NCBI GenBank assembly: GCA_918807975.1
Contig: OU964919.1
Location: 33,921,824-33,985,823 of the forward strand
From: Aplidium turbinatum
Lineage: Eukaryota; Chordata; Ascidiacea; Aplousobranchia; Polyclinidae
DNA length: 64,000 nucleotides
Direction of reading: 5' to 3'
Positions 23,370 to 34,593 of the stretch are shown piece by piece; position 1 is the stretch's first letter; each line of letters begins with the position of its first letter. A model generated the notes under the pieces. The model worked only from the letters and a program-made list of their open reading frames with translations. It was not told where the DNA came from and did not search any database. Both the position numbers and the translations under genes were made by a program.

Positions 23370-23636
23370 ATGAAATCGATTTTAGCAAACTTTATCGAGT
23401 TGAAACTACGACACACCGAACAATTACATGAATACAGCTTGGAAATCATACCGTATGGAAATTTCAAAGTAGAGTGTAGAGTAACTTACGCTGCTGGAAT
23501 AGTCACGTATCTATTCACTGCAGTATTATGTAAACCAGCTAAATTAGACGAGCTATTTTCAACGAGGTCGCCCCGCTGTGAGATCAATTATGATTCAACA
23601 GAACGCATTGTTTTGTTCGCAATGTGTGAGAATTAA
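23370..23636 (+). CDS. Unrecognised small open frame (88 codons)
   Basis: The frame starts at ATG 23370 and ends at TAA 23634-23636. The protein begins MKSILANFIELKLRHTEQLH, has a more hydrophobic middle (TYAAGIVTYLFTAVL), and ends in a charged stretch with two Cys. No family comes to mind, and no promoter or splice signal stands out. It follows the G/C-rich end of repeat W, so it may belong to the same unknown mobile element. Chance is also possible. Confidence 0.25.
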   Translation: MKSILANFIELKLRHTEQLHEYSLEIIPYGNFKVECRVTYAAGIVTYLFTAVLCKPAKLDELFSTRSPRCEINYDSTERIVLFAMCEN

Positions 23637-23639
23637 ATT

Positions 23640-25746
23640 GAAAACCGATAAAACAAAAGGTGTTTAATGGTCTTGGTCGCAAATATTGCCTGCATTCACG
23701 TCTCTTACCTCTATTATCACCTAGCCAACCTGACATCATTGTTTTATGCGGCCGCTCAGGTTTGACATCGACTTTAATGATCATGGAATGTTACGTAATA
23801 AGAACGATTATATAGTACACGCAAAAATAAAAAAATTGATCTCTTAAAACAGCTCTTTTTGCTGTTTTGTCTAGTGAGCTTTGCATATTGCTCAACAAGT
23901 GCATAAAGTTTAGAATTGACAAGAAATCATTAAATTTGAAAGTTAAGTTTGAATCTTTGCAAATAAACTTCACCTTCCGTAATCTACGTCGGCAATGATT
24001 TTGCCGCAGCAAAAATGCGTTAATTTTGAAAACTGCCGAGCTGGGGATAACAGCTTGTCCCGTGTATAAGTTGAACCTGTCTTTTTGAGGTGAAAACCAC
24101 TTGTGAAAATCTCGATCCATATTCGAGTATATACGGTATTTGATAAAAGACTATGAAGACTTTCGATAAAAAACAGAAGAGAAAACGAAGGAAAGTAATT
24201 AGCAAAACGTGCGATACGAGGTTAATAAAACTGATAGCGGGTTTCCACTCTGCTTGAAATCATGATTTTTTGCGTTTTATTTCGATAACTTCACTGTCTT
24301 GATCATTGTTATTCACTCGCACGAAAAGGAAATGAATCGGCTTGTTTTCCAACTGTTCCAATTATGAGCTAATAATATCAAAATTATTACGACTAGGCGT
24401 ACTGTATGCGTAAAACTAATCGTTTCAAGCAGCGGTTGTAATAAATTCGGCTTGCGACCTAGGTGTCAATATAAACAAGACGGTAAGCTTAATCAAAGAC
24501 TATTTTAATTGAGTAAAGTAGCGTTATGGTTATGACGTCATCACCTTTCTCGCCCCCCAAGGTTTTTTGAAAAGTCGGCGCCTATGCTTGTCACTACAAT
24601 ACAAATTACTGAGATAAAGACGGAAATTTGGTCTAGTTGGTAAGCACAAACAAAACCGTTTTAATACGCGACCTGACGTAATAATGATAAGCATTATGAA
24701 GCTATTCAAGCACCTGTTAAATTTGGCTTACACCATATCTCGTAATTCAAGATTTAGCGATGATGTAATGCTTCACAGGTGTGACAAAGGTGATGCAATT
24801 TTTGCTTATTTCTAGCAATAGTACATAGGCCTATGACGTAAAACGTCAGGTTCAGTAGACAATGATTTTATGTGACGTTTGATTTGTACAGATATTGTCC
24901 GTAACATCCACCTAACTTTCATACTGTTTGGCTGTGTTGTACATGTAACTGTAAGGTTTTTGTTCTTTGCTATGTAAATTTTTGTTATTCTCAATACTTT
25001 TCTAACACTTCTGCATTTTAATGAGAAAATTTATGGTGTTGGTGTAATTCTAGGTGAAATGGTGTAATTTGGAGGTTGAAATTGTGTCGTGAGCAAACTG
25101 GAATCTGGCAACACTGCTCTCCTCTCTAGCCGAAGCAGATCTGTTTTGTTTTGACCACATCTGGGTTTTAATTTTTTTTTTCTTGAATTTGGGTAAATCT
25201 AGGTTTTTCGGTTTAAATCTTTTCTTTGATTCAAAAAGTTGCTGATACAGCTCAACATTAAATTTCAAAACTAGCACAAGCATGATGGCTTTCTCGAGAA
25301 CAGGTCATCAGCAGCATATTAGAGCAGTGGGAAGCGCTGGTATTGTATTTTCAGTCTCAATGGAAGACTGACAAGGTTGATGGTGCAAAACGGATTTATG
25401 TTGCACTTGTTAATCGTGGAACAAAGCATATGCTCGTTTTTTTTGCATTATGTTCTTAAAAAGGTAAATACTAGTGTCAACCTGGAATTCCATTGTGAGC
25501 ATTTTCATCTGCACAAGTTGTATTTTATGCTTTTTACAGAATATAGAAATATTTTCAGTCTCTTCATCAGAGAAGATTACATCATGCACAGAAAAATACA
25601 AGAAATAGATCCAAGCAATGCTGAAATTCATAGAAACATGTCAGCTGTGCAGTGTGCACCTTGGTGGACGAACAATGGCCATGTTGGAACAGGAACCTCA
25701 TTTGTTTTTGTATATAGTTATACGCCATAATAACTACCAACATGAG
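23640..25746. other. No supported gene
   Basis: A+T-rich. Contains the isolated hAT-like end near 25101-25116 (ctggcaacactg) with tggtgtaat repeats just inside. Nothing else can be assigned. Confidence 0.5.
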
Positions 25747-25758
25747 CATGTATATTTG

Positions 25759-26454
25759 CAGGGCCCACAAGAGGGGGGAACAACCGGTGCATTGCACCGG
25801 GGCCCGGTGAGTTCAAAGGGGGCCCGACAAAATGTCTAAATTCACGCAATAAAAAGGTTGATTTCAACGATTTTGCATAAAATATTGTTTTTATATTAGT
25901 TCCGTATGTCGAATGGGGCCCCCTTATGGGTAGCCTAAGCTATGCCCTTTTTTAAAATTACAGAATTTTTAATTTTTTGAGTTTAGGGTGGCCCGACATA
26001 ATGTTTAAATTTGCATGCTCAGGTCGATTTTGCATAAAATGTTGTCTTTTATATGAATATTAGTTTTGTATTTTGCATGGGCCCCCTCATGGGCATGCCC
26101 TTTTTTAGAACAACAATATTTTCATTTTTTTGCGTTCAGGGGGCCAATAAAATGTTTAAATTTGCATGTTAAGGTCAATTTTGCATAAAAATTTTTTTTT
26201 ATTTTGAAGTTGGTATTTCTTATATGAAGTTGGTATTTCTTAATGTCATGAACAATAGCAATGCATTCATCCTAAGTTTGCTGCCCTAGTCTCTGCAGAT
26301 TTCAAGGTCAGAAATGGTATTGTATGTTAATGTAAAGCTGCAAAGAACACGCACCGCAAATTTTGCTTGTGATTGGTGAGATATCACGCGACATGTCGCG
26401 CTGGGGGGCCCGGCAGCAACATCTGCACCGGGGCCCGGCAGGGCCCTTGGAGGC
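25759..26454. mobile_element. GC-clamped element with three internal tandem units
   Basis: The stretch is flanked by identical 12-bp words catgtatatttg (25747-25758 and 26455-26466). It starts cagggcccac, and the word tgcaccggggcccgg occurs near both ends. Inside are three units of about 168, 153 and 112 bp (25818-25985, 25986-26138, 26139-26250). Each begins with a ggggcc word and then aaatgtttaaatttgcatg and gattttgcataaaat. It has no coding sequence. A 12-bp duplication would be long for a hAT. The superfamily is open. Confidence 0.7.
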
Positions 26455-26837
26455 CATGTATATTTGTATAGCCTAATTATATATATGTGTTATTATTTGC
26501 AGCTTTCTGAGGTGTTTGTGTAATGATATAAAGTGGTGTTGAAAGCACATGCACTTTCAACCGCTTTACTACATTTTTTCTGAACCTGGGTTTTCTTTGA
26601 TTCATTTGGGTTTTTTTGAACACACGATCTAAGTTTGTTGGAAATTTGTCACTGGCATCCCTGATTCCTTGGAAGTTAGAAGGCCAGTCTTGTCTGCTTA
26701 TCTGCTCTTCTGTTTTAATGAAGCCCAGCTGTGCGTAAATTGGTTGTTTGCAGTGCGATGTCTAGCGCTAACACATCAGATTATGGCCTGGGATTACAGA
26801 CACTTGTCTTTGTTTTGATCGCATCCGTCTGTCTCAC

Positions 26838-26963
26838 CTAAAAAGTTCCTAAGCCGAAGAAGCCCCCAGGGGACCCGAAGAGCTATCGTCCAATCGCACT
26901 GCTCTGCATCCCCTTCAAGATCCTCGAGAGACTCATCTACGCCCGTGTCGAACCAATCACCTA
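26838..26963 (+). pseudogene. LINE reverse transcriptase fragment
   Basis: A 126-bp piece codes for PKPKKPPGDPKSYRPIALLC and FKILERLIYARVEPI, nearly identical to residues of the complete LINE at 60.1-63.3 kb (finger region of the reverse transcriptase). Both sides are unrelated sequence. Confidence 0.88.
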
Positions 26964-26984
26964 AATTGCTTCATTTCGCCTTTT

Positions 26985-27814
26985 CATTCATTCGTAGCTT
27001 GTCACGCCAGTGTCGGAGCCAGGTAAGAGCATTGTTTGTGATGTTTTTGATGTCGCTGTCATCACATGAAGGGCTAAGGGTGCAGTTGGTGAGGATGTGC
27101 TTCATCGTCTGATTGTCTAGGCCGCAACCACACGTTAGGTCAGGAGTCATCTTCCAAGGTTGCTTTTATTTCTCCCGTCTCCTCAGCGGGCTCTATTTAG
27201 GCAGCACCACTCTCTTCTCTCAAGGGTGGGAGGTTGTTAAAGACTTTCTGAAGGACTTGGGACGGCAGGATGTTGTGTCCTATCGGGCTCAGAGGTCCGC
27301 ATTTCTAATCGTGCAGCTGCCGCGCTTGCGTGTTCCAATGGGCCGACTTTGATGAAGCTCTTGCGTGACTTGAGTCTTGTTGGAATACGTTTGTGTTCGT
27401 AGAGAGGGTGGCGTTGGTCGGATATATATTTGTTTTACTCGTTTTCTTTTTTGTAGCGACTTCTCTTCGGATATGAGGTGGAGCTATAGTTGCTAAGTTA
27501 TAGAGGTCAAAGATTGGTGTTGGACGGAGTGTACCAGTTATGATTCTACATGCTTGGTTTAATTCGGAATCAATCACTTTAGTGTGGCTTGACCTAGCCC
27601 ATACTGGAGCGCAGTATTCAGCGGTCGAGTAACAAAGAGTCAGTGCTGTTTGCTTCAGTGTGTGCTCATCTGCTCCCCAGTTTGAGTTTCCCAGCTTTTG
27701 CAAAAGGTTATTGCGAGTAGATAATTTTGTCTTAAGTTTCAGTAGGTGTGTCTTATAGGATAGGGTCCTGTCCAGTGTTATGCCAAGATACACAGGAAAG
27801 GAGGTATATTGTAA
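26985..27814 (-). pseudogene. LINE ORF2 C-terminal fragment (second family)
   Basis: The minus strand codes for LQYTSFPVYLGITLDRTLSY at 27810-27750. It continues through STAEYCAPVWARSSHTKVID and ACRIITGTLRPTP to a C-terminal Cys/His segment CGCGLDNQTMKHILTNC and WLRHWRDKL (near 27125-27000). The frame is shifted at least once (near 27390-27310). Its start LQYT matches the place where the 35.0-36.1 kb LINE stops (ALQYTQ), so both come from one family. It ends exactly where the 689-bp segment begins (27815). Confidence 0.82.
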
Positions 27815-28503
27815 ATTACAACCGCAAGCAATTTGTACAAAAAGCTGGATAAGTTTGCCCCCTGCGTATAGAAGCTTAACGAACTAAATATTGCATCCGC
27901 ACTTGAACGTTCATTGGCGAAGTAACGTTATATCAACGCTGTAAAAAGGGCAAAGGCATGACTATGAAAGCTAGTAGGCTAAAGTACATGGCGAGGAGAC
28001 ATCAAACAACAGCAACAATCTTTTCGGCATTGTGATGCTGTGCTGTGTACCGTGACGAGAGACCATTCTGACGAGTTAGTCTAGCCGCTCTAGCGAATGT
28101 ACGCATTGACGTCACTGGGAAAGCAACTCTAACCATAACACATCTGATTGGCTAAGCAGCTGGTGACGTTTTGCAAAACGGGTGAGGATTGGATAAAACG
28201 AAGGCGTTTTTTGACATTTTTGAACCTGGGGAAAGCAACTTTGATAGTTGCTTCCCTGGAGCCTCAGTGATTGTTTCTGACAGAAGCGTTTGCGTTAATT
28301 GGCATTTATAGGCAAGACATGCGGTTTGGTGAGGACTTAGACTACTCACAAGCGTTACGAGTAATTCTAGTCACGACTACAGTAATTTTCAAGTTAAAAT
28401 AGACGTGATAAAAATAATAAGAAGTTAAACCTAGAATTCAGTCATTATGTTTTGCATAGTTTTCGCTCAGGTAAGCACTGCTTTCCCTCACCGATCGTCA
28501 CTG
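27815..28503 (+). repeat. Duplicated 689-bp segment, copy 2 (uninterrupted)
   Basis: Matches 8076-8348 joined to 10045-10468 at about 97 percent by eye. It keeps the single gtctagcc (28079-28086) used as a hAT target in the other copy. Both copies share a 65-codon minus-strand open frame (28152-28349) differing by one residue. The copies are too alike for that to show selection. The segment ends 33 bp after a strong splice donor. No inverted ends or poly(A) tail are visible, so how it duplicated is unclear. Confidence 0.9.
28107..28188 (+). promoter_or_regulatory. Promoter-like cluster: CRE and two inverted CCAAT boxes
   Basis: A palindromic tgacgtca (28107-28114) is followed by ctgattggct (28145-28154) and ggattggata (28183-28192), both inverted CCAAT cores. 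The splice donor cgctcag/gtaagc lies at 28470/28471. The same arrangement is kept in copy 1 (10065-10427). This looks like a duplicated promoter with a first exon. It is inference from motifs only. Confidence 0.35.
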
Positions 28504-28590
28504 GTAAATGATATTTATGTGTTATAAGGTTATGATAATGTATATAATACATTTGCATAATTTCGGTAATTTGTCCAATCGGCGTTTAGT

Positions 28591-28669
28591 TCTTTCGGCA
28601 AAATGTCCATTCGACAAAATGTCTTTCGGCAAAGTGGGTTTCGGCAAAATGGGTTTCGGCAAAATGTCC
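28591..28669 (+). repeat. Tandem repeat of ttcggcaaaatg
   Basis: About five units of 14-16 bp of the form ctttcggcaaaatgtcc or ggtttcggcaaaatg. It ends with cgggtacc. No coding role is visible. Confidence 0.8.
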
Positions 28670-29125
28670 GGGTACCGTTCAAAACTATTGTTAGGCAATC
28701 CAAACAGGACTTGGTTTTGAGCCAACAATATTTCACTCCAACAACGCAAACCGTTGACAGTAGGCTACATGGTAATTTTTGTTCTAAAACAATCAATAAA
28801 AAATCTCTCCAATATGTTTTTTTTCAATATGCCAAGTAATAGCCTATTCTAGGTATGGAACGCGAAACTAAAATTGACAGGTAGTCTGACAACACGGTCG
28901 CCTGTAATTTTTAGCTTGGAGGATACCCCAAAAGCTACTTTTTTGGCACTAAAAGTGTATTAACATATTTTTCAAGTTGAGTGATAATGTGCCACTTGAA
29001 ATCTCCAAGCAACATTTGTCATTGTTTTATTACCCTTGTGGTCTTTTCGCTGACTTCTTTTCATGTAGTAGGCCTAACTAGACTAGCCTAATAGTATAGC
29101 CATTGCTATTAATTTCGTCATGGGC

Positions 29126-29445
29126 CAGGGCCGGATTTAGCCTAAGTGCTTCCCTAGGCAGATAAGAAAAGTGCTGCCCCCCAATTTTTTTTCGATGGTG
29201 CGCTATACAGACAGATAACTGAAAGAGGCGCTAAGCAGCACATATTGTTGAAAACCAATCAAGCGTGAAGTACTCTAGGGGCGATGACTTGCCGCACTGT
29301 TTATAAATGTGTGTGATGTGATAACATATTTATTAATTGTTATTTATCTGTTGCGAATTATTATATTCACGTACAGTATTGTTAATCTAATATATTCGTA
29401 TATTTTGCCGCCCTAGGCAACTGCCTACTGATAAATTCGGCCCTG
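29126..29445. mobile_element. 320-bp hAT-type MITE with cagggccggattta ends
   Basis: Left CAGGGCCGGATTTA and right (inverted) CAGGGCCGAATTTA are alike at 13 of 14. The target duplications tcatgggc (29118-29125) and tcatgggt (29446-29453) differ at one base. Subterminal words cctaggca occur at both ends. A related element is at 30210-30467. Confidence 0.86.
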
Positions 29446-29964
29446 TCATGGGTCATGGCCCATGGTTGATGTTTTGCTGTGTTTGCTAAATGGAGAATAG
29501 AATTGCTGCAGTCACTCGTCTACAACTTTACCTAATTCACTCTTCCAAATCATCTGTTTATTTCATTCATTCTTATCTCAGCCTATCTTTCATTTCCTTA
29601 CCTATATGACTGGCACTCAACTATACCGTACACATGTTCTTCTCGTGTAGCCTACTGTTCCCTTTTTGTGGTATACTGAATCTTTCAATGTTATGTTTAT
29701 GCGGATAAATAAATCTTAAATTAACATTGAGCAGCGTTGACAGACAAACTGTTGGTCAATTCAGCATAGAGACAAATAGTCTTTATTTTTATCGGTGTTA
29801 ACCGTTTGAATCTTATGCAAGAAGTATGTGCACCGGTTCGTAAGTATTGTGACAAAATAATTGAATTAAGAACTGAGTTAGCAGAGTAATAAAGCGTGAA
29901 ATCGTTGAAAACAAGACGAATAATAGCAAATTGTGACACCTTTTTACGCAATTATTCATGCTGA

Positions 29965-30127
29965 TGTCATCGAAAATCGGGCTTATTTGAGCGGGTTTTG
30001 GGCTTATAAAGTCAGTTTTTTTTATTACAGGAATGAATAAGACAAAGAGTAATTCCTGATCGGACCAAATTGGGCTTAATAAACGGTTGGGCCTACCGTG
30101 AGCTTAACAAGCGGGGACTACGAAAAA
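29965..30127. mobile_element. TA-type MITE fragment (gcttattaagccc family)
   Basis: Contains gggcttataaag, gaccaaattgggcttaataa and gagcttaacaagcggggact, the words that make up the MITE at 41793-43684. The left end is unclear, so it is probably a partial or diverged copy. Confidence 0.55.
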
Positions 30128-30209
30128 CTTTTTGTTGCCTTGTGGAAGCAGTAAAAAGGAGAAAAATCAAGTTAAAAAACGCTCAATCTGACTGTTACCA
30201 AATATCAGA

Positions 30210-30467
30210 CAGGGCCGGATTTAGCTGATGGGGGGCCCGGGGCACTTTTAGATCGGGGGGCCCCCGTGCAAAAAAATTTTTCGCGCCTTAGGCGCGAAAA
30301 ACCATCTCTACGTCTACAGTAGCATCAGTCCAGTACTGCACAGCATTTTGCAGAAACTTTAAAGACCAAAAGGAAAAAAATAACACAAAATCACATTTTT
30401 TCCACATAGGGGGGCCCTTCAAAAGTCGGGGGGCCCGGGGCAACTGCCCCCTCTAAATCTGGGCCTG
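30210..30467. mobile_element. 258-bp hAT-type MITE with cagggccggattta ends
   Basis: Left CAGGGCCGGATTTAG and right (inverted) CAGGCCCAGATTTAG. Identical 9-bp flanks aatatcaga lie at 30201-30209 and 30468-30476 (8 bp if one base belongs to the element). Inside both ends is ggggggcccgggg. A longer flanking word gttaccaaatatcaga appears on the left and again 20-30 bp further right. Confidence 0.82.
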
Positions 30468-30702
30468 AATATCAGAGAGACTGTTTGTTACCAAATATCA
30501 GAAGAAAAAAAAGGAAAAAAGAGCGACTAAAATTTTCTCCGCAAAATTTTTTCGTTTTTTCAAACCGTATGACGTTGACACTCATTGTGTCACCCAGGGA
30601 CGGGAATAAAATAGATTTGAAAATATAATTATTGAAATTTTCATTCATAGAATTTATCAAAAAGTTGGCAATATCTGGAAAAGCCTTGTACTGTAGAATG
30701 TA

Positions 30703-31993
30703 GGGGAAGGTGGGGTAAAGCGGACCAACCGGGTAAAGTGGAACCCCACCTTTTTTGCTATTAAAGTTTCACTATTGTGCGGATACCATTAAGTTTAGTA
30801 AAGCATGACGAAAAGTAGCTGCACACGCCATTATTCAAGGCTTCATTGTTTATAAGACACAAAAAAGCACGGAAATTACTTTTTGCACCCTCTGATCTAC
30901 TGAAAGGTATGTATGGTAACTTAAATTGTATCTTATGTACATAAAGTAGAAGTTTTTTTGAATGATAAAAATGAGCCTCACTATATCACGTACGCATTAC
31001 GTAGATTCACTCTTGATGCTGACTAGCCTAAATTTGGCCAACAGTTAAATTAGTAAATATTTTTCTTGTTTATGATTTCTTGACCGAATTAGGTTCTGTG
31101 TTACTTATAATCTTGTAGCTTATTTTACACAACAGCTGTGTAGGCCTAATTAGCACTCAAATGGATAGTTGTTCTGATATGGTTGGTTGGTTATTGAATC
31201 TTTATCCTCGGACTGACAAAGCCTTGATAGGCTATTCCTGGTAGTTTCGCATACTTGTAGAGGCTCTTGACGCAGGGCCGGTTAACGCGATTGGCTGAGT
31301 GAAGTTTCCGATTGCTGAGGTGTTGTTGCCTGAAATTATTGCATCCATTAAGTGCCGCAAAATGGAGAGCACTCCTGAAATGCGTTGCTCAAGCGCATAC
31401 CCCGAGAGTCGAACCAGCGTCGCGTAATCTTGAGCCGGGCTCGTAACCACTGAGCTAACGGGGCGGAATATCCCACCAATCATGATCGAGTAGACGAGCT
31501 GGTTCTTAACTTAGTTATATTCTTGTTTTTCAGAATACCTCGTTATCACCAAAGGACATCCTGTGGGCGCATGAAGCCTGCGCTGGTTGCAATGAGAAGA
31601 TGACAACTTTATCTGTGAACTCCGTTTTTAAAAAAAATCTTCAAAGTTTGATTCGTAATGGACTTATGAACTGCAGTTGTAAAGTTTCATAATGACTTCC
31701 CTAATGATGCTAGTTGTAAACAATTTGATTGCGTGGAAAAAAATTACGGAATTTGCTCAAAACTTACAACGGTCCAGTTTACCCCACATATGCGGGGTAA
31801 AGTGGACTATTGGAGGTAATTTTAAAATTAAAAAAATTTATATAAAAAAGCTGGCAGTCATCAAAAGTGCACTTTAAAAATTGTCGAAATATGTTAGAAT
31901 TAACGCTCAAATAAAAAAAGTTAAATTTTTTGGCAAAATCAGTGAACTGTACTGAATTAACCCTTAGGCATTCCACTTTACCCCACCTTCCCC
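30703..31993. mobile_element. TA-flanked (mariner-type) element with ggggaaggtgggg ends
   Basis: Left GGGGAAGGTGGGGTAAAGC and right CACTTTACCCCACCTTCCCC are inverted repeats flanked by TA (30701-30702, 31994-31995). Internal copies of the end word occur as accgggtaaagtgga (near 30730) and gcggggtaaagtggact (near 31795). It is interrupted by a family T SINE. No transposase is recognisable. It is a relative of 14080-16929. Confidence 0.85.
31190..31467 (-). mobile_element. tRNA-derived SINE, family T, copy 3
   Basis: On the minus strand, the head is gttagctcagtggttacgag and the B-box ggttcgactctcgg. The body is gcgcttgagcaacgcatttc, and the tail aggataaagattcaataacc. It lies within the TA-type element at 30.7-32.0 kb. 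Confidence 0.88.
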
Positions 31994-32121
31994 TAAAAAC
32001 TGGGCCTTAACTCTAGATAGCCATGGTTTTAAAAGGGAACTGCAAAATATGTATGGGCCAACCAAATCTAATAAATAAGTCTTTCTTGTTTTTTATTGCG
32101 TTTGTTTTTGCTGCAGAGACC

Positions 32122-32660
32122 TATCATCATCATCGGCCATGCCTGAATAAGGCGTCGGCTACCGTGAGTCTCCACAACGATCGATTGTCCATACTTCTAA
32201 TTAGGTTTTCAAAATTTTGGTTTGTCCATGTTGAAAGATTTTTGAAGATTTCCAAACGTGGACACCCCCGGTGCCTCTGACCAGGAAATCGCCCCATCAT
32301 TGCCGAGTGTTCAATTCCGCGTTTGCGGTAGACATGCCCGATAAATGTCATTTGCCTTTTTTGATAGTTGTGATGAGGACGCCAGGGGTGCACCCAGAGC
32401 GTCTCCACACTTCTTCGTTAGTGATTTTATCCATCCAGTTAATTCCCATCATTCTACAAATGAACCAAATTTCAGCACTGTTGATCTTCTTCTCTATCTT
32501 CGGGCATACAGTCCAGGATTCACAGCCATATAGCAGAACTGACCAAATGTACACATGTAAAATTCTTATTCTAGTGTTTAGAGAGATTGAATTAGATTTC
32601 AGTATTTTGTCCATTTTGATGAAAGCTTGTTTGGATTGTGCAATTCTTGATTTTACGTTG
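32122..32660 (-). pseudogene. LINE C-terminal fragment (RTE/CR1-like, third family)
   Basis: The minus strand codes for RIRILHVYIWSVLLYGCESW, WFICRMMGINWMDKITNEEV and then FIGHVYRKRGIEHSAMMGRF, typical of the region after the reverse transcriptase in RTE/CR1-like LINEs. One frame shift lies near 32350-32370. The 3' end carries a gatgatgatgatagg tail (32122-32136), as this LINE type often has. It is 5'-truncated. Confidence 0.83.
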
Positions 32661-32744
32661 ATTTTAAAGACCTATATTACGTTGATTATAGAGACCTATA
32701 TATACAATTCTTGATTTTAGAGACCTATACTTACCCAGAAAGAG

Positions 32745-32836
32745 GTAAAAGAATCTTCAAACGTAAAAGTATGCTTGCCATTTACTTGCTTAAAAAACGT
32801 GTCTCCTTATTAGGCGATGAAAATATGGTAAGCCTA
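32745..32836. mobile_element. Right-end fragment of the tagggctaccatat hAT family
   Basis: Contains aatcttcaaacgtaa, aaaacgtgtctccttattag and gcgatgaaaatatggtaag, corresponding to the right ends at 13.9-14.07 kb and 16.7-16.82 kb. No left end is present. Confidence 0.6.
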
Positions 32837-32860
32837 TAATATGGTAGGGTATGATATGGT

Positions 32861-32929
32861 AGCACCTGCATTTGTGACCATATTATAGGCCTACCGTAGG
32901 CCTATAATATGGTCACAAATACAGGTGCT
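32861..32929. repeat. 33-bp-arm hairpin
   Basis: 32861-32893 and 32897-32929 are reverse complements with one mismatch and a 3-nt loop, centred on the taggccta palindrome. No target duplication is seen. Confidence 0.85.
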
Positions 32930-33798
32930 TATAAATGGAATAAAAAATAAAGTGAAAAGATCTAGTCTGGCTGGAATGCAAATTAATTGTAAATGTTTTG
33001 TCCTTTGCTGTTTATGTTAGTAGAGCTCTTTGAAGCAAATCTGGGCTACTGTCAATCCCGGCAGGTGATCAAAGATTTGCCATCAACAGTTTTTGTGCTT
33101 TGAGCCACAGAGAAAGACTAACCTTGATCTTTAACTCCTGTAAAAAAAATCTAGTCTAATGACAACATTACTTTAAAATGATGACCTTTTCAATCTAACT
33201 AAAAAAAATGTAGAGATATCGGGATTTTCAGGTCAATGGAGCTTCCGGTAAAAAAGTTATCACATTTTAAAAACACAAAAGTTATTTAGCAAATCAAACA
33301 ATGTGAATTTCAAGATTAAAAAAAAAAGATCTAAATTTTCGCCATGTTTTGGTCGCTTTTTGTTTATTTTTGTGCTCCAATATTCTGTCTTTTGCCAAAG
33401 CTCTTACAATTTGTATTAGACTAAATTCATTAGATTTCTGTAGAAACTTGAGCCACTAAGTTTGGTTTAAAATTGAAATTAAGTTTCAAATCATCTTTTT
33501 CATGGCCACGTGATTTTAATATCGCATCTTTGACGAAGATTTGCCTAGTCTTGCATAGTCTTTCAGGAAAATTTCGAATAGCCGTCTACGGTGACCCACC
33601 TTGCCACATAATAGGTAAGCCTACACAGTACACATGGCCCATTTTACTTTAACCTATACTTTTATTAACACTGGAATAGGTTAATTAAGTTGTTGACTAC
33701 TTGATGAGCAATGTATTTTACTTCGGAATTTTGAGTGGCACAAAATTTGCTCCTTTTATATCTAGACGACAAACTGGTAGCCTACATAAAAACACACG

Positions 33799-33881
33799 AT
33801 CGACTGGATTGGCAAGAAAAGGGGAAGGTCTTCGCTCAGCAGTGGGCTACTACGGGCTGAAAATGATGATGATGATGAATG
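33799..33881 (+). pseudogene. LINE 3' tail with gatgatgat repeat
   Basis: The sequence ggtcttcgctcagcagtggg, ctactacgggctgaaa and then five gatgat units is the typical 3' end of RTE/CR1-like LINEs. Only the last 80 bp are recognisable. Confidence 0.65.
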
Positions 33882-33945
33882 ATATCTAGGCCACCGTTGA
33901 AAACACGCGATTCATATGCAATTGGTTAGTTCAATGAACGAGCGA

Positions 33946-34298
33946 GCCGCATGACCACCTGGAAATACGGCCTGATTAGTCACATTTTGATTACCGGTAG
34001 GCCTACTGTTACTGTTTGACTAAAATTTGCTAAGTTTTTTTTTACTTTTTGCTGACTCGTAATAATATAAAAAGATTTTGTTGCCTTGGGAAAGCAGCAG
34101 AAAACGAATAAAAGGAAATTGAAAAACGTTTAATCAGACTGTTAAAAAGCGATAGTCTGACTGAACTTTTCGAAGAAGAAGACGTTAGGATATAGATTTT
34201 AGAAGAACTCAATCAGACAGTCAGCAAAAGTTTGTAACATCTGAAAAATTTCTGCAGAATGTGACAAATCAGGCTGTACTTCTTGGCAGCAATAATTA
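33946..34298. mobile_element. MITE copy, gaccacctggaaatacggcc family
   Basis: The left part gaccacctggaaatacggcc, then tgattagtcacatttt, and the right part aaaatttctgcagaatgtga, then caaatcaggctgtactt, are inverse images of one another. A central atcagactgtt / agtctgact pair forms a hairpin. The cleaner copy is 57510-57939. Confidence 0.65.
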
Positions 34299-34410
34299 AT
34301 ATTCTTGGCTTAATAATTAAAATATTAGCCCCACAAAACTGCTATTGCCCCGCAAAAAAAAATATTCTGGCTATTAAACGTCGCTGATACAACGAGAATA
34401 GCTCCCACCT

Positions 34411-34593
34411 TATTTTCCATCGTATTCAGGGCATTCTGCAGCTTGGCACATTCTTCCATTTTCAAATCTCTCCTTTCCCCATCACCCCTATCAAGGCAAT
34501 ATCGCATCACTAATTTCTTCTCAATTTTATGCAAGATCGTAATGACGTCCTCGACGCTTGATAGTCTGTTGCCGTAGAGATCCATCCAAATAA
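34411..34593 (-). CDS. Candidate leucine-rich-repeat exon
   Basis: On the minus strand an acceptor ttgttattag/att and a donor aataag/gtggga bound 61 codons in phase 0. The protein opens with MDLYGNRLSSVEDVITILHK, which fits an LRR unit (LxLxxNxLxx), followed by a charged helical part KKLVMRYCLDRGDGERRDLK and LQNALNTMENK. The NACHT exon lies 10 kb upstream on the same strand, so this may be a distant LRR exon of that NLR gene or of a neighbouring copy. The link is inference. Phases with the next known exon cannot be tested because exons between are missing. Confidence 0.42.

Noticed and set aside
17563-25116. A possible 7.5-kb hAT with ends cagcgttgccagat and ctggcaacactg and shared tggtgtaat repeats
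   Set aside because: The 8-bp flanks (atgctaac and ctctcctc) do not match, and the inside holds unrelated repeats. They are more likely two partial copies of one family.
28152-28349. 65-codon minus-strand open frame kept in both 689-bp copies (also at 10110-10307)
   Set aside because: The copies are so alike that an open frame would be kept by chance. The only difference changes an amino acid, so there is no sign of selection.
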